From Phoronis australis (lineage: Eukaryota; Phoronida; Phoronidae): DNA of 48,685 bases. The translations under genes were made by a program, and so were the position numbers. Numbering within the stretch: position 1 is the stretch's first letter; every line of letters starts with the position of its first letter. The notes below the pieces were generated by a model that was given only the letters and a program-made list of their open reading frames with translations, did no database searches and was not told the DNA's origin. Below, in pieces: positions 23,433 through 36,100 of the stretch. Where the stretch lies: NCBI GenBank assembly GCA_002633005.1, contig NMRA01000386.1:211373-260057 (forward strand), written 5' to 3'.

Positions 23433-24477
23433 TTAAACACAAAATAATAGTATCGATACTGAACCTAGAGTGAACTTCGGAAAGGAGTAGTCTACCATCA
23501 AAGAACCGGATTTTAATCGACAGCGTCGGTATTTTACCATGCGTTCTAAAATTGACCATACGAGGTTGTTGGTAAGAAAGATGAGCTTGCGAATATTTTG
23601 AAAAGGACTTTTTGGGGTGAGCGATCTCACGAAAATGTCATTTTATCAGACTTATCTCTCACGTCCACTTGTAAGGGAAATGCACGTGAATTAGTTTGTT
23701 ATCTCTACCTAATTGAATGTTCACGATGAAGGACGAAACCGTGGACTGGTTATTTCTGGTTCGGAGGCTACTGCACATATACCCGAATGAATCGTCTACC
23801 GACTGTAGACAACAGGTTACCTGGCAAAATGACAAAAAAACGCTTGCCTAACAATATCCTTTGCTGTTCCAGTCGGAATAACGTTAAATTGGCTGATTCA
23901 TATGAGTTAGGACTTCAGTAGGCGCACATTGCTGTAAATTCGAAAATTACGTTTTCACGTAGTAGAATTTGCACGTTGCATTTTAATTCTTTAGTAGCAC
24001 ATTTATGTTAACAAAATCAGTTATCCAGTACTGAACAGCCGAGGTAACATACACCTGAATTGTCTCCCTCTGAACTGTCAAACAAGGGGTGTTATGGCCA
24101 TTCATATGTTATTTATAGCCACAACATAGGCCGCGATAACTGTTTTGCATCAACTGTTCAACGGTCGACTGAGTCTTGCCCATAAACACGGTTTTGTTCG
24201 TATGAAAGCTCACGTCAACCAGAAGAGCAGGTTAATTCCCCTTCAATAAAATATGATGCATAAATATTTAACGTAATGACCCATACTCCTGTTTTAAAAA
24301 TGTCTACATTATCTGACCTCGTTGGTCGATCTGCCCAGGCATTCGCGGGATAACTCAAGTTACTAAATCATTAATTTTATCCGTCTGGTAGTTTCACCAA
24401 TCGGGCAGACTCGTTTTCATACAAGTGAAATTTGACGGACCTACATGTATGAGCGTTTTCTGATTATCCTCTCATCA
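23433..24477. other. Upstream flank of the substrate-binding-like gene, no gene seen
   Basis: No coding exon recognised. The 5' UTR exon and promoter of the gene must lie upstream of 23023, perhaps here or beyond, but no core promoter motif could be fixed. Confidence 0.3.
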
Positions 24478-25297
24478 GCATCCATTCTCAAACCAATGTT
24501 GGGTAGGGACGTGTGACGTCACGACGAGGGTCGGTGACTCTGATTGCCGAGTTGCTTAAGTCTCAATATGCAATTGTCCTCATAAATTATCTCGAGACAC
24601 TGATTCGTACGTGATTGCCGGCCTTTCTGATGTGAAGAGACTCTTTGATCCGTGTGACAAATCTTTGTGGATGCTTGTCGCAGAGACTTTCCTCTAACGG
24701 TAACTACGAGTGAAATGACTGCAGCTCTCAACTCCATATCTCTACCAGTCTCCCCATTATACAATATACAATCACAGTGTTAGGCTTTCCTCTCGTTCCT
24801 ACGGTGCACCTTCAATTTCTCCGTAACCCGTTGATCCATATTCAGGAAAAGAGGTCACCCTACGACGTCCTGTGTCTGTACGTGCCTTGCTTTAGCTGTC
24901 AGTCTGGGTATATAGAGCTGCGAGTCATCGAACTGGTCGAAATCTGGGTACGCTCATTTCTGCACACAGGAAAGAACTGGAAGTTCCCGAAGTTCCAGTC
25001 ATTTCGCTCGCAGTTAGAGGAGCCAGAGCTTCCGAGCGCATTTTTCTGCTGTTACTTAACACACCAAGCAAAATAATAACATGAAGACAAAGATCAAATA
25101 TACTTACCAGATGGATCAGAGATGCTCTTTACATCACGAAAGAGGCAAATCGTTGCAGATATAGTTATTCTGGAAAATTCCACGTGGACACATCATGTAA
25201 TTGCATATTGAGACCTAACAGTACTAAACCTATTAGAGTCACCGACCCTCGTCGTGAGCTCCTGCCCAGCACGACAACAATTTGAGAATGGATGCGA
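24478..25297 (-). mobile_element. Inverted-repeat-bounded element with possible GIY-YIG relic
   Basis: CACGACGAGGGTCGGTGACTCT (24517-24538) is repeated exactly inverted at 25237-25258. Imperfect pairing continues outward to CATCCATTCTCAAA at each end, giving about 65-bp arms. Inside on the minus strand are YNGETGRDMELR (near 24750) and, in another frame, RIKESLHIRKAGN. This resembles the GETGR ... K(E)A/S-x-HIRK layout of GIY-YIG nuclease domains of Penelope-like elements. Frameshifted, no reverse transcriptase seen. Confidence 0.45.
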
Positions 25298-28200
25298 GGA
25301 TTAGAAACCAGAACGTAAATTTGCGTCTGTGCGAAAAAGAATCTACCCTTTCAGTTAACACTAAGTTTCTTTCACTTGAGCGCTACTTATGTGAATTTTG
25401 GATAACAATTCTTAAGTCCGTTTTTCTAGCTCCAATTCCTTACAGAAAAGTAATCATATTTGCAGATGGTTTGACAATTCTTTGATTCTGAAAAATTAAA
25501 ACTTAGCATCGCCATCAACTTGTAATGACAATCCTCGTCTCATCGACACTTTCGGTGCAACTTATAAAATATATCGGTATTAAACGTTCTTTGCTAAACT
25601 TATACGAATACTCCGTAACGAATATAGGTAAGACCATCAATATAGTATTTCCTTTTACGTGGGAAATTTTATCAATATAGCACTTCCTTTTACGTGAGAA
25701 ATTTAATCTACATTGATGACTACGTTTGCGTTTTCTAATTAATCATCTTTCCAGCTTCATTTGAATTGAAAACTTCATGACACGAATTTCAACATAAACC
25801 AATTTATTCAAACCTCAACTTGGCACGGAATGTGGAAATCATCAGAACTCCATTGAAACAGTGACAGACAAAAGCACCTTTTCGTAAAGCCCCAAAAGTT
25901 TTTCTCTTCGATCTGTAAGGGTATTTCGCCATTTTGAAACACTCACGAAATAGAATTTTTTCTTTCGAACCCAGTTTAAAACTTTCGTCACACAGTACAT
26001 ATGATGTATAAAGCACAGTTGCCATACTTTCATTCGCTTTATCAAGACCCGGGTTCAAGATGTCACAGTTCCAAAGAAGAAGAATGCGCATTATACGTAC
26101 AAACCCAAGGTTGTTGCGCTTTTGCGTGGTAAGAATTGTTTGTGGATTGTAATGGTCAGTGTGCTTGGTAAGAATTTTTGGAGAGTGGTAATTAGGTTTC
26201 TTCTCCTGTGCTATGGATTTCCCTCCGTGGCTAGTATCCTGCACCTCATGGTGAAGGCTCGATACCTAATCCTCAAATGTTTGCTAGGATTAGGCGAAAA
26301 CCGTTTTAAGATATGACGATCTCAACGTTTGAATTTGTAACCAATCTCCTTCATGACCAACCTATGATTGTGATGAAACTCACCTTTGCGACACAACCCT
26401 GCCCAGAATGTACGTTCAGCACTGTTTAAATCGTCACCTGGTAAACGCTTGATGTCACTGACCCGGGTAGATAAATTACGTGTTCAGTTAACAGTATATT
26501 CATTCTTTTCACAGTCACAATAAACTGTTTTGGTCAGCTACGGGGTGTCCTAGAAAGTGTAGCACGTGTTAGCATAAGCAAAAATACAATCTCCTCATTG
26601 GGCAATCCTGGCGTTAGGTTAGGCAATTCATCTCTTTAGAAAACCTACTTGACACGTTTGACTTATTGTGACGTTATCTCAAATATAATTACTATCAAAA
26701 CTACAAAACTTGTGTACCGTCATAAGGCGTCTATCTACAAAAACAATGCAAAGTATAGTCCATGCTATTTTTTGTCCGGATGCAGCAAGTGCGATTACGG
26801 TAAGCTGATGCCCCTATATCGAATGACTTGTCCATGTCAACACAACGAATTAAAAAGAGAACCAAGGGACCACAACCAATTAGGCTGACTGGAACGCTCC
26901 ATGCACTGTAGTCTCTTGCAGGTCAATAAAACCAGAGGCGTAGTGGGATACGATAGCGGCAAATCGGCAAGCCCAGGGTTAACGGATTCCTTGGAGCCCC
27001 CAGTAAAGTTGTGTAAAAATCAAAAGAAAAATCACGTCTACTATTATAGAAATTGGGTGCTCTCGTGTGTCTGTGAAGTAACGTTTCCGCCCAGTGACAA
27101 AAATTGATAACGGGGCAATACGAAAACTGGTCAAGAAAGATGCTAGTATTACTTCCAAAGTCATTTTTCATTTTATACATGTGTTGAACCCCATACAGTT
27201 GCCCGCCTTCTAACGAACGTTTGACATTAATGGTCTTGTGCACTCAAGCCCAACAGCCGTGACGAACGCGAACTGTTGAAATAACATTTGTAGTTCAAAG
27301 GAATAACTTGTCCTATCCACACGTGTATAATGAGGATAGGTTTCTCTTTATATTTGGAAACAATTGTGAAAGGGATTTCGAGCCCAAGAAAGCAAATATT
27401 CGTTCCCTGGAAATAACAAACGAGGCAGAGGTGGCCTCTAATTGAAGTGAACTATCTTCAGTTATTTGCCATAACCATTACAGCGTCCTGTCGTTCAGTA
27501 ACTTTTCAAGACGTGAGGGGTGCTGAACGTGTTATAATATCTGGCTTAACTTAACTTTCATTTTTATCAGCCCACCCCAGTCAGGCCAGATACGATCTGA
27601 TCGGAGATTAGAGCAATTATCAAACAAAAGAGCGCAGGCCTTCCAACCATCAACGCCAGAATGGAGTTAATTGGCTACGGGGGTAAACTTCCCAACTTGT
27701 TCTTGGGCTATACAGTCGAACAAGTTGGGAGCAACGGGATGTCGCCGTCATGCAATCGTTAAATCCAATGAGCTTTGTATAATTAATTTATCGCATTGGT
27801 TAAAACTGCTCTATTTTGTCTTAGATCAGTTAGAATTGAGCGAGTTGCATTGGCCCAGAGGGTCATTTCATGGGTCGAATATGGCCTCCCGCATAACTGT
27901 CAATGTAATCAATCTGGAGCCCCAATACCTTAGAAAATCTTTCCACGCAGTGGATTTCAAAGAATACTGGACCCGGTTTTTACCGATTAACAGACATTAA
28001 CAACGACTTTCCCATTCAGATCTATAAAATGAAATAATGTTCTGTATTCCTCGTCAGCCTTTAAAAGTTTGGAGAAAATTTTGAAAAGTCCTTACACGGT
28101 CTCATGAGCGAAAAAGTGTGCCCTAGGCTGTGGGCGAGTTACACGATAACTGTAGGGAAAGACCACCAGCCCAGAACCATATAATCTATTCTGTGACACA

Positions 28201-28730
28201 GTAAGTATGATTTTTAGTTGCATGCTACTTTCATCACTTCAGCGAGACGTCGGTGGTGCATTACCAGGAGACAGAACGAAGATTGGTTGAAATCACCAAA
28301 ACTATGGTGAGTATCTCTTTAACTCGAGTTTACGGGAACCCTTTAATTTCCTAAATTTTGTTTTCCCGAAGGAGAATTAACACGTTATTGTTATTGTTCA
28401 TTTTATTATACTAAGCGAATGTTTTAACATTAAAAGGAGACGAACGAAATACGCCTTCCTTCACAAAAAACAACCTTTGATTTAGATCACTTACCGTTAT
28501 GAACATTGGTCTCAAGTAGTTCATTGTTCAATCTGGTGATGATTTCAGGGCTTCGACTGAATGTAAAGTTTGTTATTGTTTGGGATCAGCCTCCACACGT
28601 TGGCCTGTCACGACGTGCCATTTCATGGATTTTTGAAAACTCTGAGATCAATTCTCATCTAAGTAAGTTAAGGGCACTTTCATAGCGGTAAGTGGTCTGA
28701 ATAAAAATTTCACTTTTTCGACAGAAAGTG
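25298..28730. other. Intergenic region between the two genes, mostly featureless
   Basis: Includes a 37-bp tandem duplication near 25632-25710 (TTCCTTTTACGTG units) and a 12-bp perfect hairpin at 27691-27729 (CCCAACTTGTTC). Several open frames of 60-150 codons (for example 25804-26244 minus and 27671-28000 plus) have no domain or splice support. Confidence 0.4.
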
Positions 28731-28882
28731 GGGTAGAGTTCAGAAACGCTAGGATATCGCTAAAAAGCAAGAGTTCGCGAGATTACGTGAGATATTGCCG
28801 TATATTTTAAATGAGAACACGTGATTTTGGCTAGATTTTAGCGAGGTCCTAGCGTAGGTCCTAGCGTTACTGAACTCTACCC
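28731..28882 (+). mobile_element. MITE family B, copy 1
   Basis: Ends GGGTAGAGTTCAG / CTGAACTCTACCC are perfect inverted repeats. The interior shares AAAAAGCAAGA-TTCGCGAGATTACG, GAGATATTGCCGT and AATGAGAACACGTGA with copies 2 and 3. The outer flank differs from theirs. Confidence 0.85.
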
Positions 28883-28910
28883 AGATTTGTGTCTGCTTTA
28901 ATTGGCGTGC

Positions 28911-29049
28911 GTTCAGTAGACGCTAGGACCTACGCTAGGACCTAGCTAAAACCTAGTCAAAGTCACGTGTTCTCATTTAGAATGCACGGCAATATCCCAC
29001 GTAATCTCGCGAAGTCTTGCTTTTTAGCGAGGTCCTAGCGTTACTGAAC
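28911..29049 (-). mobile_element. MITE family B, copy 2 (inverted to copy 1)
   Basis: GTTCAGTAGACGCTAGGACC to GGTCCTAGCGTTACTGAAC, opposite orientation to copy 1 and only 28 bp from it. Outer bases (GGCGTGC left, GGGAGGCTG right) match the reverse complement of those around copy 3. Confidence 0.85.
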
Positions 29050-29252
29050 GGGAGGCTGTTTTGGTTTATAATAACGTTGCTGAAAAAGTGGCCAAACGAT
29101 AGACATCAAAATTTAACGGATCCTATTTTTAAAGTACAAACAACATGAAAGACTAGTACGGTTTAAAAGTTTCTCCAATTTAGGACACAATATGGCGGAC
29201 AAGTTTGTTTTTCATTTTTTTCATGAGAGATAACGTTGCACCATATAAATGC

Positions 29253-29258
29253 TTTATT
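29253..29258 (-). terminator. Candidate polyadenylation signal of the hexosaminidase-like gene
   Basis: AATAAA on the minus strand about 650 nt past the stop at 29906. No canonical hexamer was noticed closer, but the distance makes this tentative. Confidence 0.3.
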
Positions 29259-29905
29259 TGAACAACAAAATGTGAAACATAATATTATTGACGAGCTCTC
29301 TTTTTGGCGGCAGATGTCACTTCTGCATGGCAACTTCCTTAAAATGTAGTGTAAATACAATCATAGCACTTAATCAACATGATTCGCACCCAAACTGAAG
29401 TCCCGAGTGCATGAGCTGAAACACCGGGAAGTCAAATCAGGGTAGTGTTCCCGTAAGAAGACCAACTTTCTTGCCAGAAAAGCGAGATCACGCAAGACCA
29501 CGCAAACTCAAGCGAGTGAAAGGCGAGTGTTCCGCAAATACGCTCGAGACTATTTAAGCGGCCGTAGTAGAATGAAGGCCACAGAATTGATTCGTCGGCG
29601 AGAAGTTGGAATGTTGAATTGTGGGATAGAATCAATAAGTTACCGGATAGAATTCACTGCAGTTCCGTTGCATAAGCGAAGATTTCTCGATGCAAGGGCA
29701 AGGCTAATACATGTATCTTGAATTTACGGAACGAAGAAATGACTGGGATTATCTTTTACAGAAAATTGCACTTAATTTATGCACGCAACGCACGCGCGTT
29801 GACCGAGAACATGCGCTTTTTGGGGAACAATAAACAGAACTTAATTTCATACGTTGATAGAAGGATACTCTTGATCATGCCTGTCGTGACAAATTTTTAC
29901 ACAAG

Positions 29906-30101
29906 CTATGCTAATTTACATAGAAGTAATATCACAATGTTTATGAAATGGAAACCAAGTTGAGCGTGCATGTTTAATCCGGAACTGCTTGTGGAACTGA
30001 GCAAGTCCCCCTGACCGCCTTTGTTAATGCCTTGACTTGGCTTGAACGGATAAATTTGATCACAGAAACCATTGAAGATGGGCTGAGCGCTGATACCTCG
30101 A
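29906..30101 (-). CDS. HEXB-like: Hexosaminidase-like gene, exon 13 (C-terminus, GPI-like tail, stop)
   Basis: Acceptor gtttccttttcag. It encodes [14 protein letters not shown], matching the RG-I-x-AQP-x-x-x-G-x-C end of HEXB, then a Gly/Ser-rich spacer with SSTSSSG at 562-568 and the hydrophobic end [17 protein letters not shown] before TAG. HEXA/HEXB normally stop soon after the Cys; the extra ~45 residues resemble a GPI-attachment signal. Confidence 0.87.
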
Positions 30102-33100
30102 CTGAAAAGGAAACAAATGCTATTGAAATAATTGAAATCATTTATGTCTCTAGTTCAGTGAACGACATGCCTTATGGTTTTTACTTACAGATAATATCGT
30201 GAAGATTTATGTCAACACATTCAAAATTGATTTTTCAGGTATAGTTGTGTCCTTTCAGCTTGAGAAGAAAGTATTGAAACAAGGGATGTCAGATTCACGG
30301 TTGTATTCACACAGGCAAGAAATTTCCCAGAATCCTCACTGGTAGGCACAGTGACGCCTATTGCCAAAAATTGCATTTCAAAAGGACTCGCATGCACAAT
30401 GATAAACCCTTACTTCAACATTCTGCATCTGTGATCATCGAGCCTGTATTTCGCCACCTCCGTGTCGTTGACGGATTTCTTGCTCCACAGTCGTTCTGCT
30501 ACAGCAGAAGCGCGAGGCCTGAAACAGGGGCGAGAAAACTCATTATTTTATAAACATCTTCAATGGTTGTCGACAAAAGTATGTGTGAGAAATAGTTTCA
30601 TTTCCACGACCTAATTTATTGGTACCTACCGACCAGGTACATCCTTTCCAAACTTCATAAACGTATAAGTTTATCCCACCTGTAATGGGATCATCAACTC
30701 CCCGCTTTTATCGTCATCTCAGAAGACCTTGCTGACTATCAGACAAATTGCTGACGTCAGACACAGACTTAGCTGACGACAATTCTATACAAGAGTCATT
30801 TTGATGAATGCATGGTACTCTTTTAATTAACATCAAGGGCGGATCCAGGAATTTGAATTGGGGGGAGGGCAGAGCAGAGTATTAGCCAGGATTTTACCAG
30901 TCAAACATTCGCACCCCGAACATCCAACTGAAATGTGGTAGAATTTTAGGGAAAGCCAAGGCCTTTGCTCCCCCCCCCCCTAAATCCGCNCCCCTAAATC
31001 CGCCACTGGACACAGGGTCCTCAGGTAACTCACAAAGTGAAATAGGCGAATCGTAACGACGCTTGCCGCAGCTGCCACAGCCACACGTTGACAAGTCAAG
31101 TTATCTGTTTATGATGTCAACTGGCGCGAATCTACTTCTGTAGGTTGTCTTGTTTGCAGAAGGTGTTGCTTGTGAGCTGTAGCGTGGATCTGAAGGGGTT
31201 TGTCTATCATGCATGTAACTTATCAAAGCATAAATTAAAGGTATTTACACTTTGCCTATCCGTTTAAGATATAAAAGTAGTTTCTTCCCGAGTTACTGCA
31301 CTACTAACCCTCACCATAGTCTAGACATCAAGTTAGTATCGTCAACGAATGTCCCCCACAAACAAGCTTCACCGCCAACAATTCTCTCTTTATCTTTATG
31401 GCTACCTAAAACGAACACCAGACGGCTAGTTTTAACGTTTAGCCTTTTCTGACAAGTCAGAACTGCGGCCATAAACAAACCGTTTGAGTAATAGTCAACT
31501 CCCATCCCTGTCAGAAATAGGCCTATTGTTAAAACAAATTTTGAGTTGTGACTTCACAAGCTCTTGGGAGAACTTTCCATGGACCTGGAAAAAGAACTAC
31601 ATTAGCAGTCGAAATGTCGGAATAGCAAACAATTACAAACAGTCAACGAACTCCTAAGACAGGCGAAGTGCATGCATCGATAACTAAATGAAACCTTATA
31701 ACACAGCTCGCCTGGCACAGAATGAATAAGAACCAATGGCATCACGACTCTTCATTCAATTGGCGAGAGACTAAATAACGGTAGGTGGAATCTGGTGTGA
31801 CGGAATTCGGTGGTGCTGTACAGGCTCCAGCCATCGGCTGTCCGTTATTGTCTAGTTTATGAACGGCTATCCGTTATTGTCTAGTGTATGAACGTGCGTT
31901 ACACAAATGCAAGCAGTTTGCAACCAGGGCTGAGTTGCATAAAGCTTCAAAAGTTATCCGTTGGATAAATTTGATAGTTGCATGACGTCAGAAGCATTGT
32001 TCAACAATAACAACGTGACACATGACAATGCGACGTCATTGTTGCTATACGGCGTTTAACTTTTATGCATCTGGGCCCAGGAAAGTTATATGGTCTGCAG
32101 TGGCGGATTTAGGGGGGCAAGGGGGCCATGGTCCCCCCTAATATTCTACCACATACCATTTGGGAGTTCGGGTGCGCGCAACCGGTTGCTCGTTGGGGGT
32201 GAATAAGCAACGCATAGGCCCTGAACAAACTGAACAAACCCCGTCTCCCGTTTTTTTATTTTTTAGTCAACAGGTCCGTACAACCCCAAACATTCCAGGC
32301 CTCTACGTCCGCACATTTTAGGCTGGGCGCGCACATCTGCCGAAATTCTGGTTAGTCCCGTGCCATGGCCCCCCTAACTCAAAACCCTGGATCCGTCCCT
32401 GGTCTGTTTCACAAAAATGGCTTATATTGAGTACTGCTTATTATGAGTATTACTATGAGGCACCCCGTTTCACACAATGACGAGTTTGAATGACTTGATT
32501 CAATTTTGCAGGGGAAGATACCCATTTTTGATTTCGGTGTCATGCTGGGGTCAGAATGGAGGCCACAGGTCAATGTTACTTTTAGCTTAATAAACTGACC
32601 CGCTTCAGAAATTCCGCCAGACGCTCTACGCAACTTAGAATTTCCGAAAAAGTATTTTATCTCGCTTCAACAAAGTAAAAAGACTCTGAGAATATATTCA
32701 TAGATATTGGTTAATCAGAATGAACAGAGCTTTGCTGAGGCGTTATGTGCTAACAATTACTTTAGAATAACTCCATACGGGGAGCATGTTGTATTTTGTA
32801 TGAAACAGACCCTGCAACAAGTTTAGATAGCTTATAGAAATATTCTGACCTTCTGATATAAAGTAATTTTGTATGAGCTGATACTTAAAAAAATTAACTA
32901 TTAGTGCACTGAAAGCCACGCCAACCTCGGGAAGAGAAAACAATGTACTCAGGGAACGTTGTGCTCGGGGAAAACTAGGGCCTAGGTAATAACGAGCCCG
33001 GGATCACCAGACCTGCATAACATAGGGCGAGCAAGGATTGAGATGGAGGAAAATCGGCTGGGGACTGTGGAAAGTAGGGACTGGGAAAATACGGGTAAGG

Positions 33101-36100
33101 ACCCTCGCAGGCTTTCACTATTTCTGTACAAAGTTTTAAGCGACAAAACATGCCGACAGTTAAAGCGAACATGAGCATAATTAGTTCTGGCGTGCGAACC
33201 CACTTATTTGAAACCTGCCGGCTCATTGCTTAAAAAAAATGATCCTAATCCATTTCAGATGGCATCACGTGGCACAGGGGGTAAAAGAATAGACGGACCC
33301 CGACACATTTCAACTGGCATCAAATTAATTTTTATTTTTTAAATTATGGACCACTGAAAATGCCGCATCTTCGCAACAGCTTTAAAAAACAGACCAGAAC
33401 TCTATTAATAGCTATTTTGTTTGGCCTTATACCTTGAATCAGCGACCAGTATTTTTTAATAAAATATTGTTTTCTTTCTTGCATATTACAGAAAGTAATT
33501 AATTGCGACGTAAATTACACCGCCCATAATTCGTAGCTCCTTCGAGTGCCACGGAGAAATTCTCAACCAATCAGCGTTAAGTGGCACATGTGACATCATC
33601 GTACCAGCGAAATTTCTCCTAATCCTGACTGCGTAACAGCTGAGTGCCAATTCTTTGACGTAGGCTAGTTGTCGGTATCCACGTTATCGGTTATCCACAA
33701 GGACTGGCGACAAAATTCCAGATCTGCTGTTGTTTTAACTTACAGCTAATTTGTCCTTCTTTGATGAAAGCACTTTTAATTCGAGAAAAATCACAAAACA
33801 CTCCTACATAAACAACGGAGATATGAAGCCATGTCCAGAGAGCATACAACACCTGGTACTCTAAATGCTGCGACACGTGATGTGTCTTAAACGACTGAAG
33901 ACTGTTCGACATAAAGGAGTGTCAGCGGCAGCCTTTTGACAGGTTCCCACAGCCGTTGTATCACAGGTCAGTAATAAAGTAAATTGCAACACAATGTGCA
34001 CAAATACTGCGTGCAAACGCACAGCAGCTGGTGGCAACTGCGATTTGGTGGCATTCACAACAACGTCTGAAGTAACTAGCGAAAAGTCTGCCATTGAGAC
34101 ACTTACAATACCTTATGTGAACGTGCCCTTAAACCAGCCTCCCGTTCAGTAACTCTAGGACCTCGCTAAAAAGCAAGACTTCGCGAGATTACGTGAGATA
34201 TTGCCGTGCATTTTAAATGAGAACACGTGACTTTGACTAGGTTTTAGCTAGGTCCTAGCGTAGGTCCTAGCGTAGGTCCTAGCGTCTACTGAACGCACGC
34301 CAGATTGCAGTTATCGCCAGAAGCTGCACTTGTTTGTGCACGTTGTTGCAAAAAGCCATACTAGCACAAGGCAATTGACTTTTTATTGAACAAAATCTGC
34401 GACAACTACGACTGCGACTCGTACGACTTTATGTTGATTAAGCTTAAACTTCGATAGAGTTACCTGGGAAGTCCTGGGGGTCACATGTATAGTATTCCTT
34501 CCACGCATTTCTGTAGGAGATCATGTTGAGGTACCAACACGAAGACAAGATGGCGCGATGTCCGATCTTCACAACTGTTGCCATGTAATGTTTCCACGAT
34601 TTCATACCTGGAAAGATGGCTGCGTCCTTCCACACTTGTACCGTTGGATTTCCTTTTAGCTAAACAAAGGAAAGAGTCTATTCAAATGACAGTTGGGCTG
34701 CGTTACGTAGAACAAGTTTCTTACTTGCAATCCTGTGTAATCACGAAAGTCCCCGCGAGATATCGCAGTCCATTGCAAGCGAAGCAAGTGATCACGCCAG
34801 CTTGTACTGGCGAGTGTCTTGCGTTTACGGAACACGACCCCACATGCTTATTCAGTTGGTGACTAGCCAGCCAGCTAGCTGTATGAAGACTGTCGTATGT
34901 TTAATATACGGCTTTGTACCAGGGTTAATTGGTGACACGATCATGAAACTCCTGGTCTAATTTCCACCGAGTCGTTGCACTACTGTAATCTCGCATAGCA
35001 TTAATACTGTGTTTAGATGTGGGTTTTCATGAGAGGACAGGTAGTTCTAAGGTCTGGCGGGTTAGACGGCAGAATAGCCGCTCTTAGGTTATGTGGGCCC
35101 TACCATTGTGATGTTACATGCTGTATTTTGTTGGATATCACTTTTCCAAAAATATAAGATTCTATTCTCTGTTTATTTATGATAAGAAGCCGCTCGTGCT
35201 GAATTAAAAAACATTTTTGTGTCCCAGTCATTACCTGTTTTCCGTTTTCGACAAGATCTTGCCACACGATGGCGCGCTTGTCGAGTGCTACTGCAACACC
35301 GAGCAGCTTCTCGGCATACAGCCGTTCCAAATCGTGGTAAGATTTGACGCCATGTGACCTCATGTAACGCCATATGTTTGGATTAGACTTCCTGGGGGCA
35401 GAAAAAGATAACTTATAAGGATGACAAAGGAAACACTTCACTACTAAGTTATATACAATTTTGATTGACGAGAACTTATAATCTTAATCTTGACTCACTT
35501 TTCATGAATCATACCCCAAACATACATACAAAACGCCACCAGTTAGTTTTTGATCAACCTACCAACAATCTTTACCGACTTCAGAAAGTCCGAGATGTAA
35601 CGAACGATCACGAAACACTTCGGACAGTTCTTTGTACAGCTCCTCTATGAACTTATAAGTGTTGTTCAGAGTCGGATTTAGAATTTCACGCGCAGAGTGC
35701 CGCGTGAAGTTGGCTGTGTCCGCATAGACACCATCACCGTAACACGGTGTTAGCAAATCTGAAAGAAGAGATGGAAAGCGGGAATAATATGAATAGTTTT
35801 AAGGTCCTAAAAATGTGCACATTTGGCCAACTTAGGAACACCACATTCTCAGAAATGGCAGATCGGGTTCATAGAAAACTTTCAAAAACTATGCTTTACG
35901 AGTTGTTTTGCATGAGGGGCTATCAAAAAACAGTTTTCTTGATTTTCATGGAAAAGTTGAAGGTTGCATAGCGGAATGAAAACGATATGATAATTTCAAA
36001 ACCTGACAGTAACAGAGAGAGATTTTGTCTTGAACGTTTGTATCAAATAAAATGAAATCCTATAATTGACATCGTTGTTATCGTATCAATGTACCTTTCA

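Noticed and set aside
24777-25076. 99-codon plus-strand open frame
   Set aside because: Falls within the inverted-repeat-bounded element and has no domain support.
25804-26244. 146-codon minus-strand open frame
   Set aside because: No recognisable domain, low-complexity-free but unconvincing composition, overlaps a second frame on the same strand and lacks splice or promoter support.
27671-28000. 109-codon plus-strand open frame
   Set aside because: No domain; the start overlaps a hairpin; probably chance.
30894-31094. 66-codon minus-strand open frame as a hexosaminidase exon
   Set aside because: It covers a MITE and an n; the true continuation of exon 11 is exon 12 at 30414-30518, which matches [11 protein letters not shown].
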